A stretch of 64,000 nucleotides of DNA, taken from the NCBI RefSeq assembly GCF_000987955.1, contig NZ_LAZU01000033.1, positions 1-64,000 of the forward strand, in the 5' to 3' direction. The stretch is from Paenibacillus sp. DMB20 (lineage in GTDB: Bacteria > Bacillota > Bacilli > Paenibacillales > Paenibacillaceae). Below are positions 8,424 through 17,076 of this stretch, piece after piece (position 1 is the stretch's first letter; each line of letters starts with the position of its first letter). The position numbers and the translations under genes were made by a program. A model generated the notes under the pieces. That model was not told where the DNA came from and ran no database searches. It worked only from the letters and a program-made list of their open reading frames with translations.

Positions 8424-9461
8424 ATGGTTCGATTGAACCGAAATTCCATCTCGTGGCCGCTAGCCTTTCTATTGCTGATTGCAGCAAGCGATATTGCCAT
8501 GATGCTAACCGCCCAGTCACCTCCGTCACTCGTGTCCATGGGGGTAGCTCTTGATTTCATGCTCGTGCTGCCCCTGCTTGTGTTCTGGATGCGCATGCGC
8601 CGCCAAAGCAATAAGAAGCCGGCTGCTATCGCTCAGGCTCTAGCCACCGCTTTGGCCGGTTACTTCACCGCTCAATGGTTCGTTCCTATTCACGGATCCG
8701 GGTTCCGGCCGGCAATCGACATGGCTGCCCTGTGTGCCGGAATCGGGCTCTCTGCCTATGTTTTTTACTTCTTGACACGCCTTCGCGCTTCCTACCGTTT
8801 TTTAAGGAAAGATGGAGCATCTCCCGTAGACGCCATTGCGAACGCTTTTGCCGGTACGGCGTCTTCTGAAAAGCTGGGCCGCCTGTTCGCCCATGAAGCC
8901 TCTATCGGCTACCATGCACTGCTCAGTTGGCGGAAAAAGCCGTATACGAAAGAACATGCGACAGCCTTCAGCACTACGGAACAGTCCAACATGCTGGTTA
9001 TCGTCATCGCTGCCGCTCATTTGCTTGTCCTAGAAGGAATCGGGCTGCATTTTCTCATTCATCAATGGTCCGCCGTCGCGGCATGGATCTTGTCCCTCTC
9101 CAATGCATATATCATCTTTGTACTGATCGCCGACTTCCGACTGACGAAACTGAATCCGGTATTGGTGTCGGAACACCTGGTCCGAATCCGTTTTGCTCAT
9201 GACATTTGGACCGATCTGAGGCGAGAGCAAATCTCTGGAATCCGGCTATTGACCGAGCCATTGCCTGCTCGTGAGCTACGCACGACAGCCGCGCCTTTGT
9301 TTTGCACGCCGAACATCGTCCTGGAAATGGCCACACCCGTCCAGGTTACGAGCCGCTTTGGAAATAAACGCAGCGTGAAGCATGTTAACCTATGTATCGA
9401 TCGGCCGCAGGAATTCATCGCGGCGCTGAAAGTGGATCCGGACCTAAGTTTACATGAATAA
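8424..9461 (+). CDS. Membrane protein of unknown function
   Basis: This is a 345-aa protein with about five to six hydrophobic helices: residues about 7-28, 33-52, 65-82, 95-115 and a pair at about 190-240. The C-terminal 100 residues are soluble and mixed. GAGGAG lies 7 bases before the ATG at 8424. I do not recognise a family. Similar Paenibacillus proteins are often mislabelled beta-carotene monooxygenase, but no catalytic motif is visible. It is transcribed alone, with a strong bidirectional terminator behind it. Confidence 0.7.
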   Translation: MVRLNRNSISWPLAFLLLIAASDIAMMLTAQSPPSLVSMGVALDFMLVLPLLVFWMRMRRQSNKKPAAIAQALATALAGYFTAQWFVPIHGSGFRPAIDMAALCAGIGLSAYVFYFLTRLRASYRFLRKDGASPVDAIANAFAGTASSEKLGRLFAHEASIGYHALLSWRKKPYTKEHATAFSTTEQSNMLVIVIAAAHLLVLEGIGLHFLIHQWSAVAAWILSLSNAYIIFVLIADFRLTKLNPVLVSEHLVRIRFAHDIWTDLRREQISGIRLLTEPLPARELRTTAAPLFCTPNIVLEMATPVQVTSRFGNKRSVKHVNLCIDRPQEFIAALKVDPDLSLHE

Positions 9462-9545
9462 TATTATGTAAACTAATTTGGCGGAAGTTTTTCTTGCGAG
9501 ATAAGGATGGCAAACCTCTGAAGTTATACTTTTTTATCTCTAAAA

Positions 9546-9585
9546 AAGACACTAGCCGCTTCTTCGGCTAGTGTCTTGCTTTTCT
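9546..9585. terminator. Bidirectional intrinsic terminator
   Basis: AAGACACTAGCCG and CGGCTAGTGTCTT form a perfect 13-bp stem with a 6-base loop. A-rich sequence precedes it and T-rich sequence follows. It separates the convergent membrane-protein gene and the namZ end of the salvage operon. Confidence 0.85.
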
Positions 9586-9596
9586 CACATTGAACA

Positions 9597-10736
9597 TTAA
9601 TAGATATGATACTGCTGTTTCAACTTTGCAAAAGCGCTGCTTTCTTCCCGGAACCTTCGGAGCATATCCTCTACGTTCAATGACTCTTCGCGGAAAATGT
9701 TGTCTCCGCCCAAGAGATCGATAAACGGCCGGGCGTTGTCCTTTACAGGCGGCAGAAACGAGAACTCTCCATAGTTTCGTTTGATCGTGAACAGAAGCCG
9801 GACGCCGGTTTCAACCGGCTTAAACGCCCGATAGTCCGTGACATGCAGCTGAACCCCGCGGCAAAGCTCCCCTTGAAACTTGGAAAAGCTCGGTTTAAAG
9901 TATACCGGGCGGAACCGAACTCCCGGCAGCTTCAAGCCGTTCATCTCGTCAGCCAGCTTCTCGGCCTCGATAAACGGAGCTCCGATCATTTCAAACGGAG
10001 CAGTCGTCCCTCTTCCCTCCGACAGATTGCTTCCTTCGAACAGGCAGGTGCCGGGGTATACGAGCGAAGATTCGAATCTGGGAAGACCGAGCGATGGCAT
10101 GACCCATAACCCGCCGGTTTCAGGGAACAACATGTTCCTCTCCCATCCCCCGCAGGGCACGACATGGAGAGTCGCCTTCCAGTTCATCTGCTCATTGGCC
10201 ATCTGCGCCACTTCGCCGGCCGTCAGGCCGTATCTTATGGCAAGCGGGTAATTCCCGACAAACGATTGGTACCCTGCTTTCAGCACGTTCCCTTCCACCG
10301 TTACGCCATCCAGCGGGTTAATCCGGTCCAGCACGACCATTTCCTTGCCGGCCTTGGCGCAGTCCTCCAGCGCATAAAGCATCGTATAAATAAAGGTATA
10401 ATAACGTGTTCCCACATCCTGAATATCGTAAACGACAAGATCCACCTCATCCAGCATTTCGGGCGTAAGACGCTTGGAATCCTTGCGGTACAAGCTGTGT
10501 ACCGGCACGCCCGTTATGGGATCGTTATACGTATCCACGAACGCTCCTGCCGCTTGGTCTCCGCGAACCCCATGCTCGGGCGAAAACAGCGCGGTCAAAT
10601 GAAACCTTTCGTGCAAAATCTGTATGGTGGACGTAAAGTCCCGGCTTAACCCGGTCGGCGACGTGATCAGCCCGATTCTTTGGCCTTCGAATAAACGGGC
10701 ATAATCCTCTATGCGATCAATACCGTTTCGGATCAT
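9597..10736 (-). CDS. namZ: Exo-beta-N-acetylmuramidase (NamZ/YbbC, DUF1343, GH171)
   Basis: The product has 379 aa with all the signatures of DUF1343: GLITSPTG, SPEHGVRGDQ (about residues 52-61, with the catalytic-region Glu-His-Gly), YDIQDVGTRYYTF, LDRINPLDG and NLSEGRGTTAPFE. NamZ removes MurNAc from the non-reducing end of peptidoglycan fragments. B. subtilis NamZ is secreted. This protein starts MIRNGIDRIEDYARLF and has no signal peptide, so it probably acts on imported fragments in the cytoplasm. It is the last gene of the murQ operon, with 5 bp between it and the deacetylase gene. The terminator at 9546 follows. Confidence 0.93.
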   Translation of the reverse strand: MIRNGIDRIEDYARLFEGQRIGLITSPTGLSRDFTSTIQILHERFHLTALFSPEHGVRGDQAAGAFVDTYNDPITGVPVHSLYRKDSKRLTPEMLDEVDLVVYDIQDVGTRYYTFIYTMLYALEDCAKAGKEMVVLDRINPLDGVTVEGNVLKAGYQSFVGNYPLAIRYGLTAGEVAQMANEQMNWKATLHVVPCGGWERNMLFPETGGLWVMPSLGLPRFESSLVYPGTCLFEGSNLSEGRGTTAPFEMIGAPFIEAEKLADEMNGLKLPGVRFRPVYFKPSFSKFQGELCRGVQLHVTDYRAFKPVETGVRLLFTIKRNYGEFSFLPPVKDNARPFIDLLGGDNIFREESLNVEDMLRRFREESSAFAKLKQQYHIY

Positions 10737-10741
10737 ATCGG

Positions 10742-11446
10742 CTACAGCTCGCTTCTCAGAACACGCTTGCTCTCTTCGGGAATCATGAACGTTTCCGCGT
10801 ATTCTTTTCTCGCTTCGATCCCGCGCACCCGTGCCAAATGCTTATAATACTCCAGGTAAGGGAACGACTTGCTGCCGGTTACGAACCAATGTTGGGACAC
10901 CGCTTTCACCCACAGATCAAAAGCTTCCCGGGAGAAATCCACGTATACGTACGGCTTGTAATCCACAGCGTCTTCCCAGTTCTCCGCGTAATACAAACGA
11001 GATGCAAAAAAAGCAGGCAACTCGCGCTCAAAAGAAGGAAGTCCGGCAAAAAAACGGGCGTCGTTCACGATCCGGTGCGTGGTCATATGGTCTTTATGCA
11101 TGCTGTTCTTCCAGTGGGTAATAATGACGCTCGGACGCACCCTGCGGATGACGTCGCACACTTTCCAGCGGTTTTCCTCATCGTCTTTCAGCTCTCCGTC
11201 CGGCGTATCGAAGACGATCGCCTCTCCGCCCAGCATTTCCGCGAAAGCATGGGCCTCACGCACCTTCTGCTCCCGGTAATCGGCCATATCCCGGCCGGCC
11301 GGAACTCCGCGCTCCCCGGCGGTCAAAGCCAGCGTGACGATCCGGTCGCCTTTCAAAGAATGGTGAGCAAGCACGCCGCCAGCCGTAAGCTCCGCATCCC
11401 CGACATGTCCGCCAATCGCAAGCACCGTTATTTTTTCATCGCTCAT
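10742..11446 (-). CDS. PIG-L family deacetylase
   Basis: The 234-aa LmbE/PIG-L fold protein begins TVLAIGGHVGDAELTAGG and carries HWKNSMHKDHMTTHRIV for the third zinc ligand. Family members are zinc N-deacetylases of N-acetylglucosamine derivatives. The usual AHPDD is here GHVGD: His and the metal-binding Asp are kept, but the first Asp, the general base in characterised members such as MshB, is Gly. The ATG at 11446 follows AAGGGA and lies 2 bp after the stop of the GNAT gene. In this operon a substrate related to MurNAc or GlcNAc is likely. Activity is uncertain. Confidence 0.82.
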   Translation of the reverse strand: MSDEKITVLAIGGHVGDAELTAGGVLAHHSLKGDRIVTLALTAGERGVPAGRDMADYREQKVREAHAFAEMLGGEAIVFDTPDGELKDDEENRWKVCDVIRRVRPSVIITHWKNSMHKDHMTTHRIVNDARFFAGLPSFERELPAFFASRLYYAENWEDAVDYKPYVYVDFSREAFDLWVKAVSQHWFVTGSKSFPYLEYYKHLARVRGIEARKEYAETFMIPEESKRVLRSEL

Positions 11447-11448
11447 CG

Positions 11449-12415
11449 TTAAAACTCCCTTCGCATGACTGAAAATTGTTTGACCGTCCGAAAGCCCGCT
11501 TTCTCGTATATCCGGATGGCCGGATTGCCGCTCCCGGTATACAATGACATATATTCGGTGCCGATGTTTTTGAAAGCCTCGCAAAGCTTGAAGAACAAAA
11601 TGCTTCCGAGCCCGTGTCCCTCATGCTCCGGATGAACGCCGATGCCTGCGAAATAACCGCGCCCGTTGTCCTGCCGGATGACCGGTCCCGCGAACCCCGC
11701 CGCCTTCCCGTTATGAGCCGCGATAACGACAGGCACCCCGCCCGCCGTGCATTCGCTGATTTCCTTCTGCCAAAGCGGATTATCGAAACCCGACAGCATA
11801 TCGGACACCCCGTGATGACGGTCCGGATGGAACAGCTCCACGGCATAACCTTCCTCGGCCGCTTTATTTTCTTTGACCGCCATTTCATCCGGATATACGA
11901 ATTCGGACAGATTCAAATACATCGCACATTCTCTGGCGCGCTCTATGTAGCCTTGCGAGAGCAAGAAAGCATACAGTTTTCCGTCAACCGGAACGCCGGG
12001 TGCGTTGTTGTGCTCATGCTTGGGCGTGTCCGGGATATACCACGGCAGCATCATGGGATTGAAGAACAGCACATCCGCCTGCTTTTTGCCCAAAGCTTTG
12101 AAGCGGTTCTCCAGCGCTTCGAGCAGCAATTGATAGTTGCCCTCTTCCTGATAATCCACCGCCAAAATAAGGCATGTCATGTATCCGGCCGTTTGACCGA
12201 GCGGCAGATCATCCCCCGTACATCCGCACGCAAAACCTTGAACCCGACCGTCATCCAACAGTACAAACGCATTATCCTTATCAAAGTACCGGTTATTCAA
12301 AAAAAATTTCCCGAAAGCTCTGCTCCGTCAGTTCCTTATACCCGTCCTTCACCGCTTCATGATTCCAGAGTGCGATAACCTCTCCGGCATAACGGTTGTC
12401 CCAGGACTTCAGCAT
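11449..12415 (-). pseudogene. GNAT family N-acetyltransferase, frameshifted near the N-terminus
   Basis: The main frame (from 12300) lacks a proper start. Removing one A from the A8 run at 12299-12306 joins it to MLKSWDNRYAGEVIALWNHE, starting at 12415 with AAGGG 9 bases upstream, for about 321 aa. The C-terminal half holds the acetyl-CoA loop VHPEHEGHGLGSILF and the SGNPAIRIYEKAGF helix; the N-terminal half looks like a second, degenerate GNAT domain. It sits between permease and deacetylase genes of the salvage operon, so it may re-acetylate an imported amino sugar. That role is inference. Confidence 0.78.
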
Positions 12416-12638
12416 ATCCTTCAACCCTTTCGACTGTCGGCAGCCGCCTTGACTTATTTTCAATCTATATCAGATGAGCACAAAGCCCGCCGCTATTCGC
12501 GGACAAGCAGGGATACGTCCGTCACCCCTTTACTGCATCAGCATACGAAGAAGTTCGGCATTCGTCTCCCCCGGGCATATGGCTCCTCACCATATTCATC
12601 GTTTGTCGTTGCAATATGATGACGTTCTCTTTTGCGCT
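12416..12638 (-). other. Intergenic stretch inside the salvage operon
   Basis: These 223 bp separate the second permease from the GNAT gene. I see no promoter, terminator or convincing gene. A short frame starting at an ATG after GAGGAG (about 12580, 18 codons) is probably chance. This may be an old deletion scar within the operon. Confidence 0.3.
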
Positions 12639-13499
12639 TTATCCTTTAACCGCACCTACGGTAACGCCTTCAAGGAAATATTTCTGCAAGCTGAAGAAAA
12701 GAATGAACATCGGCAGGGCGGAAATGGTGGCACCCGCCATCATTGGCGCAAAGTATGTCGTGTTGGCAAAACGGAAGTTTTTCAAACCTACCTGAATCGT
12801 CTGCATATCCATCGTGTTGGTCACGAGGAAAGGCCAGAAGAACGTGTTCCAGCTGTCCATAAACGTAAGGATCGCCATAACGGCCAGCACCGTTTTGGAT
12901 AAGGGCAATATGATTTTGAAGTAGATTTGGAACTGGTTGCACCCTTCAATCTTGGCGCATTCCAAAATTTCCGAGGGGATGCTGCCCATGAATTGTTTGG
13001 CCAGGAATATGTTATACACCGTAACCAGCCCGGGTACGATCATCGCAGAATACGTGTTTTGAATTTCAAAGACATTGACGATCAGGATATACAGCGGAAC
13101 CTGGGTTACCTGATACGGAATCATCATCGAAACAAGCAATACGGAAAACAGCACTGCTCTGCCTTTAAACCGGATTTTCGAGAAGGCATAACCGGCGAGA
13201 CTGGCAAAAAACACGTTGGAAACCATAACCGTGGTAGCCACGATCAGCGAGTTGAACAACCAGCGGACGGAATGCTCGCTGTAATTGAAGAAGAATTTGT
13301 ACGACTCGAACGATATCTTGGACGGGAACAGGGAATAACTCATTGCGCCCGCTTCCACCGGATCCCCGAAGGAAGAAATGATCATAAAGTAAATCGGAAA
13401 CAGCGTAGCCAAAGCAAATAATACAAGAACAACCATGATCGCCGTGTTACGGGTCTGCTTTAAGACCGGTTTTCCTGTGTGACTGTTATACAGCGCCAT
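12639..13499 (-). CDS. Carbohydrate ABC transporter permease (MalG type)
   Basis: The 286-aa protein has six transmembrane helices and the EAA loop ECAKIEGCNQFQIYFKIILPLSK, which docks the shared ATPase. The first helix follows a short basic start and the last segment MFILFFSLQKYFLEGVTVGAVKG is the typical MalG end. With the neighbouring permease and binding protein it imports a sugar. The operon places that sugar as MurNAc or a MurNAc-containing disaccharide. No ATPase gene is present, so a shared MsmX-type ATPase is expected elsewhere. Confidence 0.9.
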   Translation of the reverse strand: MALYNSHTGKPVLKQTRNTAIMVVLVLFALATLFPIYFMIISSFGDPVEAGAMSYSLFPSKISFESYKFFFNYSEHSVRWLFNSLIVATTVMVSNVFFASLAGYAFSKIRFKGRAVLFSVLLVSMMIPYQVTQVPLYILIVNVFEIQNTYSAMIVPGLVTVYNIFLAKQFMGSIPSEILECAKIEGCNQFQIYFKIILPLSKTVLAVMAILTFMDSWNTFFWPFLVTNTMDMQTIQVGLKNFRFANTTYFAPMMAGATISALPMFILFFSLQKYFLEGVTVGAVKG

Positions 13500-13517
13500 A
13501 TCGGTGCCCTCCTCTCC

Positions 13518-14423
13518 TTAATATTCCACTTCTTTGCCCAGGAATTTGAATTGAATGAATGAAATGGTGGCAATGATGAAGGCCAAGACCAGGGATTGAG
13601 CTGCCGCTTCGCCGAATTCAAAATATTTGAAGGCGTTATTGAAGATCAGCAGGCCTACCATGGTGGTTGCGTTATCCGGACCGCCGCCCGTCATCAGGTA
13701 TGCGTTCTGGAACACCTGGAAGGATCCGATGACGCCGGTAACGAGAAGGAACAGCGTCGTTGGTTTCAGGCACGGGATCACGATATACCACAGTTTTTTC
13801 AGGAATGTCGCTCCATCCAATTCCGCAGCCTCGTAATAGCTTTCATCGATTCCAAGCAAAGCAGCCAAATAGATGATAATGCTCGTGCCGTGACTGGATA
13901 GCCAAGCCATCAGGACGAGGGAGAACATGGCGGTGGAACTTGATCCCAGCCAGTTGCTGTTTTCGATGCCGAACACGCCAAGCAGGCGGTTGAAAATACC
14001 GGTTGGCATCGGATCGAAGATCCACAGCCATACCACCGAAAGCGCCACGCCGGATGCAACCGCGGGCAAGTAATAGATGGCCTTGAACGCGGTCTGCAGC
14101 TTTTTGCGCAAGGGAAGGATCAGAATGGCAACGGCAAAAGACAGGAACAAAGATACCGGAACCGTTAGCACCGTATATACAACCGTGTTCGTAACCGATT
14201 TCCAGAATAGGCTGTCGCTGAATGTATTAATATAGTTTTCGAATCCGACATACTCTGAACCAAGCGGTTTGTATTTTTGAAAACTGATTATAAACGCGCT
14301 GACAACGGGGTACGCGGTAAAGAGCGCAAATACGACCAGGGCGACGGCAATAAAAGCATAACCGTACGCGCCGTCTCCTTTGATTCGATGTCTTTTCGTT
14401 CGTTTGGCGATTTGAGTCATCAT
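13518..14423 (-). CDS. Carbohydrate ABC transporter permease (MalF type)
   Basis: The 301-aa protein has six transmembrane helices. The EAA loop EAAELDGATFLKKLWYIVIPCLKPT lies near residue 205 and TGGGPDNAT is the characteristic downstream turn. It starts MMTQIAKRTKRHRIKG with a cytoplasmic basic tail. It is the heterodimer partner of the permease that follows 18 bp downstream. A stable hairpin separates it from the binding-protein gene, a common way of keeping binding-protein mRNA more abundant. Confidence 0.9.
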   Translation of the reverse strand: MMTQIAKRTKRHRIKGDGAYGYAFIAVALVVFALFTAYPVVSAFIISFQKYKPLGSEYVGFENYINTFSDSLFWKSVTNTVVYTVLTVPVSLFLSFAVAILILPLRKKLQTAFKAIYYLPAVASGVALSVVWLWIFDPMPTGIFNRLLGVFGIENSNWLGSSSTAMFSLVLMAWLSSHGTSIIIYLAALLGIDESYYEAAELDGATFLKKLWYIVIPCLKPTTLFLLVTGVIGSFQVFQNAYLMTGGGPDNATTMVGLLIFNNAFKYFEFGEAAAQSLVLAFIIATISFIQFKFLGKEVEY

Positions 14424-14461
14424 GCAAAGCTCCTTTCACTGCTCGGTTCAAAAGCATATAC

Positions 14462-14497
14462 CGGATAGCCGCGAAGGCGCTGCCAGGCGGCTATCCG
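14462..14497 (-). terminator. Hairpin between binding-protein and permease genes
   Basis: CGGATAGCCGC and GCGGCTATCCG make a perfect 11-bp stem right after the binding-protein gene. The following T content is weak, so partial termination or mRNA stabilisation is more likely than full termination. Confidence 0.6.
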
Positions 14498-14508
14498 ATG
14501 GTTTACAT

Positions 14509-15945
14509 TTAGTTTTTCACTATGCCGTCTTCCCCGAATTCTTGAATCGCCGCCGTTTTCACGGCATCGTACATTTGTTCAGGCGTAATCTCTCCGGCAA
14601 TCAGAGCCTGCAGTTTAGGAATGATGACTTCATCCTCCAATTTGATGGACTTCGCGCCCAAATCGGTCGGGATATCCGGGCGTGCAGGCGTGGCTTGCGT
14701 CAGCAACGTTTCAACGGCAGCCACGTTATCCGGGTTTCTATCGATCTTCATGTCTTTTGCAGCTTCTCTGCCGCTCTTCGTGATATGGGCCGCGAACAGA
14801 TCGTTGTTCGTGGTCGCCGCCACTTTGCCGCTGGCCAGGAAGTATGCCGCTTTCACCACATTGGCTTTGTGTTCAGGCGTCGGTTCTTTCTTGCCGCGGA
14901 ATGTGACGTAACCGTCAACCGCTACGCTCGCCTGCTGCTTTTCGCCCACGAACGTCGGAACAGGGAGCACGATGTAATCTACAGGGATACTGCCTTGTAC
15001 AGCGCTTCCATCATTGGCTTTCAGCTTCTCGTTGTTTTTGATGGCGGAGTTTTCAAATGTGGCAAGACCTTTACCCGTAATCATCGTTTGACCGGTAAGG
15101 AACATGTTCCAGCGTTTGCCCGCGTCCACGGAGCTCAGCTCTTTCGGCATGGAGCCGTCGTCGATCATTTGGCGGATCGCCTTCAGCACTTCCAGGAAGT
15201 TTTTGTGCGTGTATGCATACTTCAGGTCTTTGTCAAACGCGGCAGGCATGCCTGCGTTTTTGATCAAAATGTTCAGGTAGTCTTTTGAGGCAACGCCGGC
15301 GGTGGCGAATACGAAGCCGTAGCGGGACGTTTTGTCGCCTTCTTTCACGACGCCTTTCTTGATCGCTTCACGGAACTCTTCGTAAGTCCAGCCGTCCTTT
15401 TGCACCTTCTTGTAATCGATGCCGGCTTCCTCCAGGTACTGCTTGTTCCCGCCAATGGCGTGAACTTCCATGTATCCCGGGAATCCGTAAAGCTTGTCGC
15501 CCTGCTTCATGTATTCCAGCGGAGCCGGGTCGAAGTCCTCAACCATTTCTTTCGTTGCCACATCGTTAATATCCATCAGCATTCCCTGCTCGACGTATTT
15601 CGCAATGCCGCCGGAGCCGATGAAAGCGATGTCCGGAGGGCTGCCCGCGTTAACCTGGGTGTCCAGCTTTTGGGTCATGTCCTCCCAGCTCGCAGGCTCG
15701 ATTTTCAGCGTCAGGTTCGGATACAGCGCGTTAAAATCTTTTTCCATTTGGGCAAAATTGTCCTGGAATCCGGAAGATACCGGAGGCAGCAGGGCCGTGA
15801 TCGTGTCTTTGGCGTCAGCCGTTGACGGGTTATTCGTTGCCCCTGGACTTTCAGTTCCTTTGTCTCCGCCGCCGCAAGCGGTTACAGAAGTCAAAGCAAA
15901 AGTTAAAGCAAAAACGGATGCCAATGTACGCATTTTTCTTTTCAT
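14509..15945 (-). CDS. Carbohydrate ABC transporter substrate-binding lipoprotein
   Basis: The 478-aa family 1 extracellular solute-binding protein carries a lipoprotein signal: basic start, hydrophobic LASVFALTFALTSV, then TACGGG with the lipid-anchoring Cys at about 24. A low-complexity linker follows and then the two-lobed domain (KIEPASWEDMTQKLDTQVNAGSPPDIAFIG, KQYLEEAGIDYKKV). It is longer than the usual 420-440 aa. Its gene lies between murQ and the permeases, so the ligand is probably MurNAc or a muropeptide-derived disaccharide. Anchored outside the membrane. Confidence 0.9.
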   Translation of the reverse strand: MKRKMRTLASVFALTFALTSVTACGGGDKGTESPGATNNPSTADAKDTITALLPPVSSGFQDNFAQMEKDFNALYPNLTLKIEPASWEDMTQKLDTQVNAGSPPDIAFIGSGGIAKYVEQGMLMDINDVATKEMVEDFDPAPLEYMKQGDKLYGFPGYMEVHAIGGNKQYLEEAGIDYKKVQKDGWTYEEFREAIKKGVVKEGDKTSRYGFVFATAGVASKDYLNILIKNAGMPAAFDKDLKYAYTHKNFLEVLKAIRQMIDDGSMPKELSSVDAGKRWNMFLTGQTMITGKGLATFENSAIKNNEKLKANDGSAVQGSIPVDYIVLPVPTFVGEKQQASVAVDGYVTFRGKKEPTPEHKANVVKAAYFLASGKVAATTNNDLFAAHITKSGREAAKDMKIDRNPDNVAAVETLLTQATPARPDIPTDLGAKSIKLEDEVIIPKLQALIAGEITPEQMYDAVKTAAIQEFGEDGIVKN

Positions 15946-15982
15946 TTCTTACAGACCTCCCCTGAAATATATATCGAATCGA

Positions 15983-16897
15983 TTACACCACTTGAGAGTA
16001 GCTGCGAATGGCCGCTTTCAGGCTGCCCTCGCATTGCTCCAATGCTTTCGCTGCTTCCCCTGCGTCCAGTCCGGTTTTGATCATCATGATGGCCAATTTA
16101 CAGTTCATGGAAGCGCTTTCCAAATACGGAATAGCCGTCTCGTCATCAACGCCTGTGGCTGCTTTTATGATTCGTACGGAACGATCGTACAGCTTGATGT
16201 TGCTTGCCTTCAAGTCTACCATCAGGTTGTTGTAGGTCTTGCCGAGTTTTACCATCGTGCAGGTCGTCAGCATGTTCAGCACGAGTTTCTGTGCCGTCCC
16301 CGCCTTTAAGCGGGTGGAACCCATGATCACCTCCGGCCCTACGACAGGCGCAATGCATATGTCGCATACCGGCGCAAGACGCGATTCCTTGTTATTCACG
16401 ACCCCGATCGTCGCCGCCCCAATCTCTCTTGCCCTTCGCAAAGCGGCAATCACGAATTTGGCGCTCCCGCTGGCCGTAATTCCTACAACCGCATCCTTAT
16501 CGGTGACGCCGATTTCTTCGATAAGCGCGATCCCCTCCTCCTCGTTATCTTCGGAACCTTCTACCGCAAGTCTCAGCGCGATGTCCCCTCCGGCAATGTA
16601 ACCCTGCACAAGCAAGGGATCCGTACCGAAGGTCGGCGGACATTCCGATGCGTCCAGCACACCGATTCTGCCTGAAGAGCCGGCGCCTATGTAAAACATC
16701 CTGCCTCCGTTCCGGAGCGTAGCGTGCAAGGTGTCTACGGCTTTAACGATGTTCGGGATCTCAGCCGCAACCGCAGCCGGCACCTTCGCATCCTGCTCAT
16801 TCATCAGAAGCAGCATCTGTTCCGTCGAGCATTCATCGATCATCTGTGTCTTATCGTTGATTCCCTCCGTTGTCAGACCCGCAAGATATTCATCCAT
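15983..16897 (-). CDS. murQ: N-acetylmuramic acid 6-phosphate etherase
   Basis: The SIS-fold lyase splits MurNAc-6-phosphate into GlcNAc-6-phosphate and D-lactate. GRMFYIGAGSSGRIGVLDASECPPTFG, GSEDNEEEG and STRLKAGTAQKLVLNM are MurQ signatures, and the 304-aa length fits. The ATG at 16897 is chosen because GGGGG ends just before the alternative ATG at 16903 and so lies 6 bases from 16897. It is the first gene of the leftward operon, with its own promoter and a predicted MurR site upstream. It shows that the imported sugar contains MurNAc. Confidence 0.95.
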   Translation of the reverse strand: MDEYLAGLTTEGINDKTQMIDECSTEQMLLLMNEQDAKVPAAVAAEIPNIVKAVDTLHATLRNGGRMFYIGAGSSGRIGVLDASECPPTFGTDPLLVQGYIAGGDIALRLAVEGSEDNEEEGIALIEEIGVTDKDAVVGITASGSAKFVIAALRRAREIGAATIGVVNNKESRLAPVCDICIAPVVGPEVIMGSTRLKAGTAQKLVLNMLTTCTMVKLGKTYNNLMVDLKASNIKLYDRSVRIIKAATGVDDETAIPYLESASMNCKLAIMMIKTGLDAGEAAKALEQCEGSLKAAIRSYSQVV

Positions 16898-16935
16898 AAC
16901 CATCCCCCTCTCCGTTATATTTAATTTCTAATTGC

Positions 16936-16964
16936 ATCTTAACGATAAATTTCAGTTTGGTCAA
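16936..16964 (-). promoter_or_regulatory. Promoter of the murQ operon
   Basis: On the minus strand TTGACC (16959-16964), a 17-bp spacer and TAAGAT (16936-16941) precede murQ by about 40 bp. The spacer contains a half copy, GAAATTTAT, of the operator found just upstream. Confidence 0.65.
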
Positions 16965-16971
16965 TATATTT

Positions 16972-16986
16972 TGAAATAAAATTTCG
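16972..16986 (-). promoter_or_regulatory. Predicted MurR operator upstream of murQ
   Basis: CGAAATTTTATTTCA on the minus strand is a near-palindrome (GAAAT...ATTTC) located 8 bp upstream of the -35 box. The same 15 bases occur upstream of the GH4 gene at 18112-18126, in the same orientation relative to transcription. Confidence 0.6.
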
Positions 16987-17032
16987 CTATAAAATTATTT
17001 AATGGTTTTTTATTTTGTAAACTCGACAAAAA

Positions 17033-17072
17033 AAAGACATCGGCTCAAGCGATAATCTTGCCGGTGTCTTTT
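17033..17072 (-). terminator. Terminator between murR and murQ
   Basis: AAAGACATCGGC and GCCGGTGTCTTT pair with one mismatch around a 15-base loop. On the minus strand T residues follow the stem. It separates murR from the murQ promoter. Confidence 0.7.
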
Positions 17073-17076
17073 GGGT

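Noticed and set aside
12580..12640. Eighteen-codon frame with GAGGAG in the salvage operon gap.
   Set aside because: Too short, no similarity, and likely a by-product of an A/G-rich leader.
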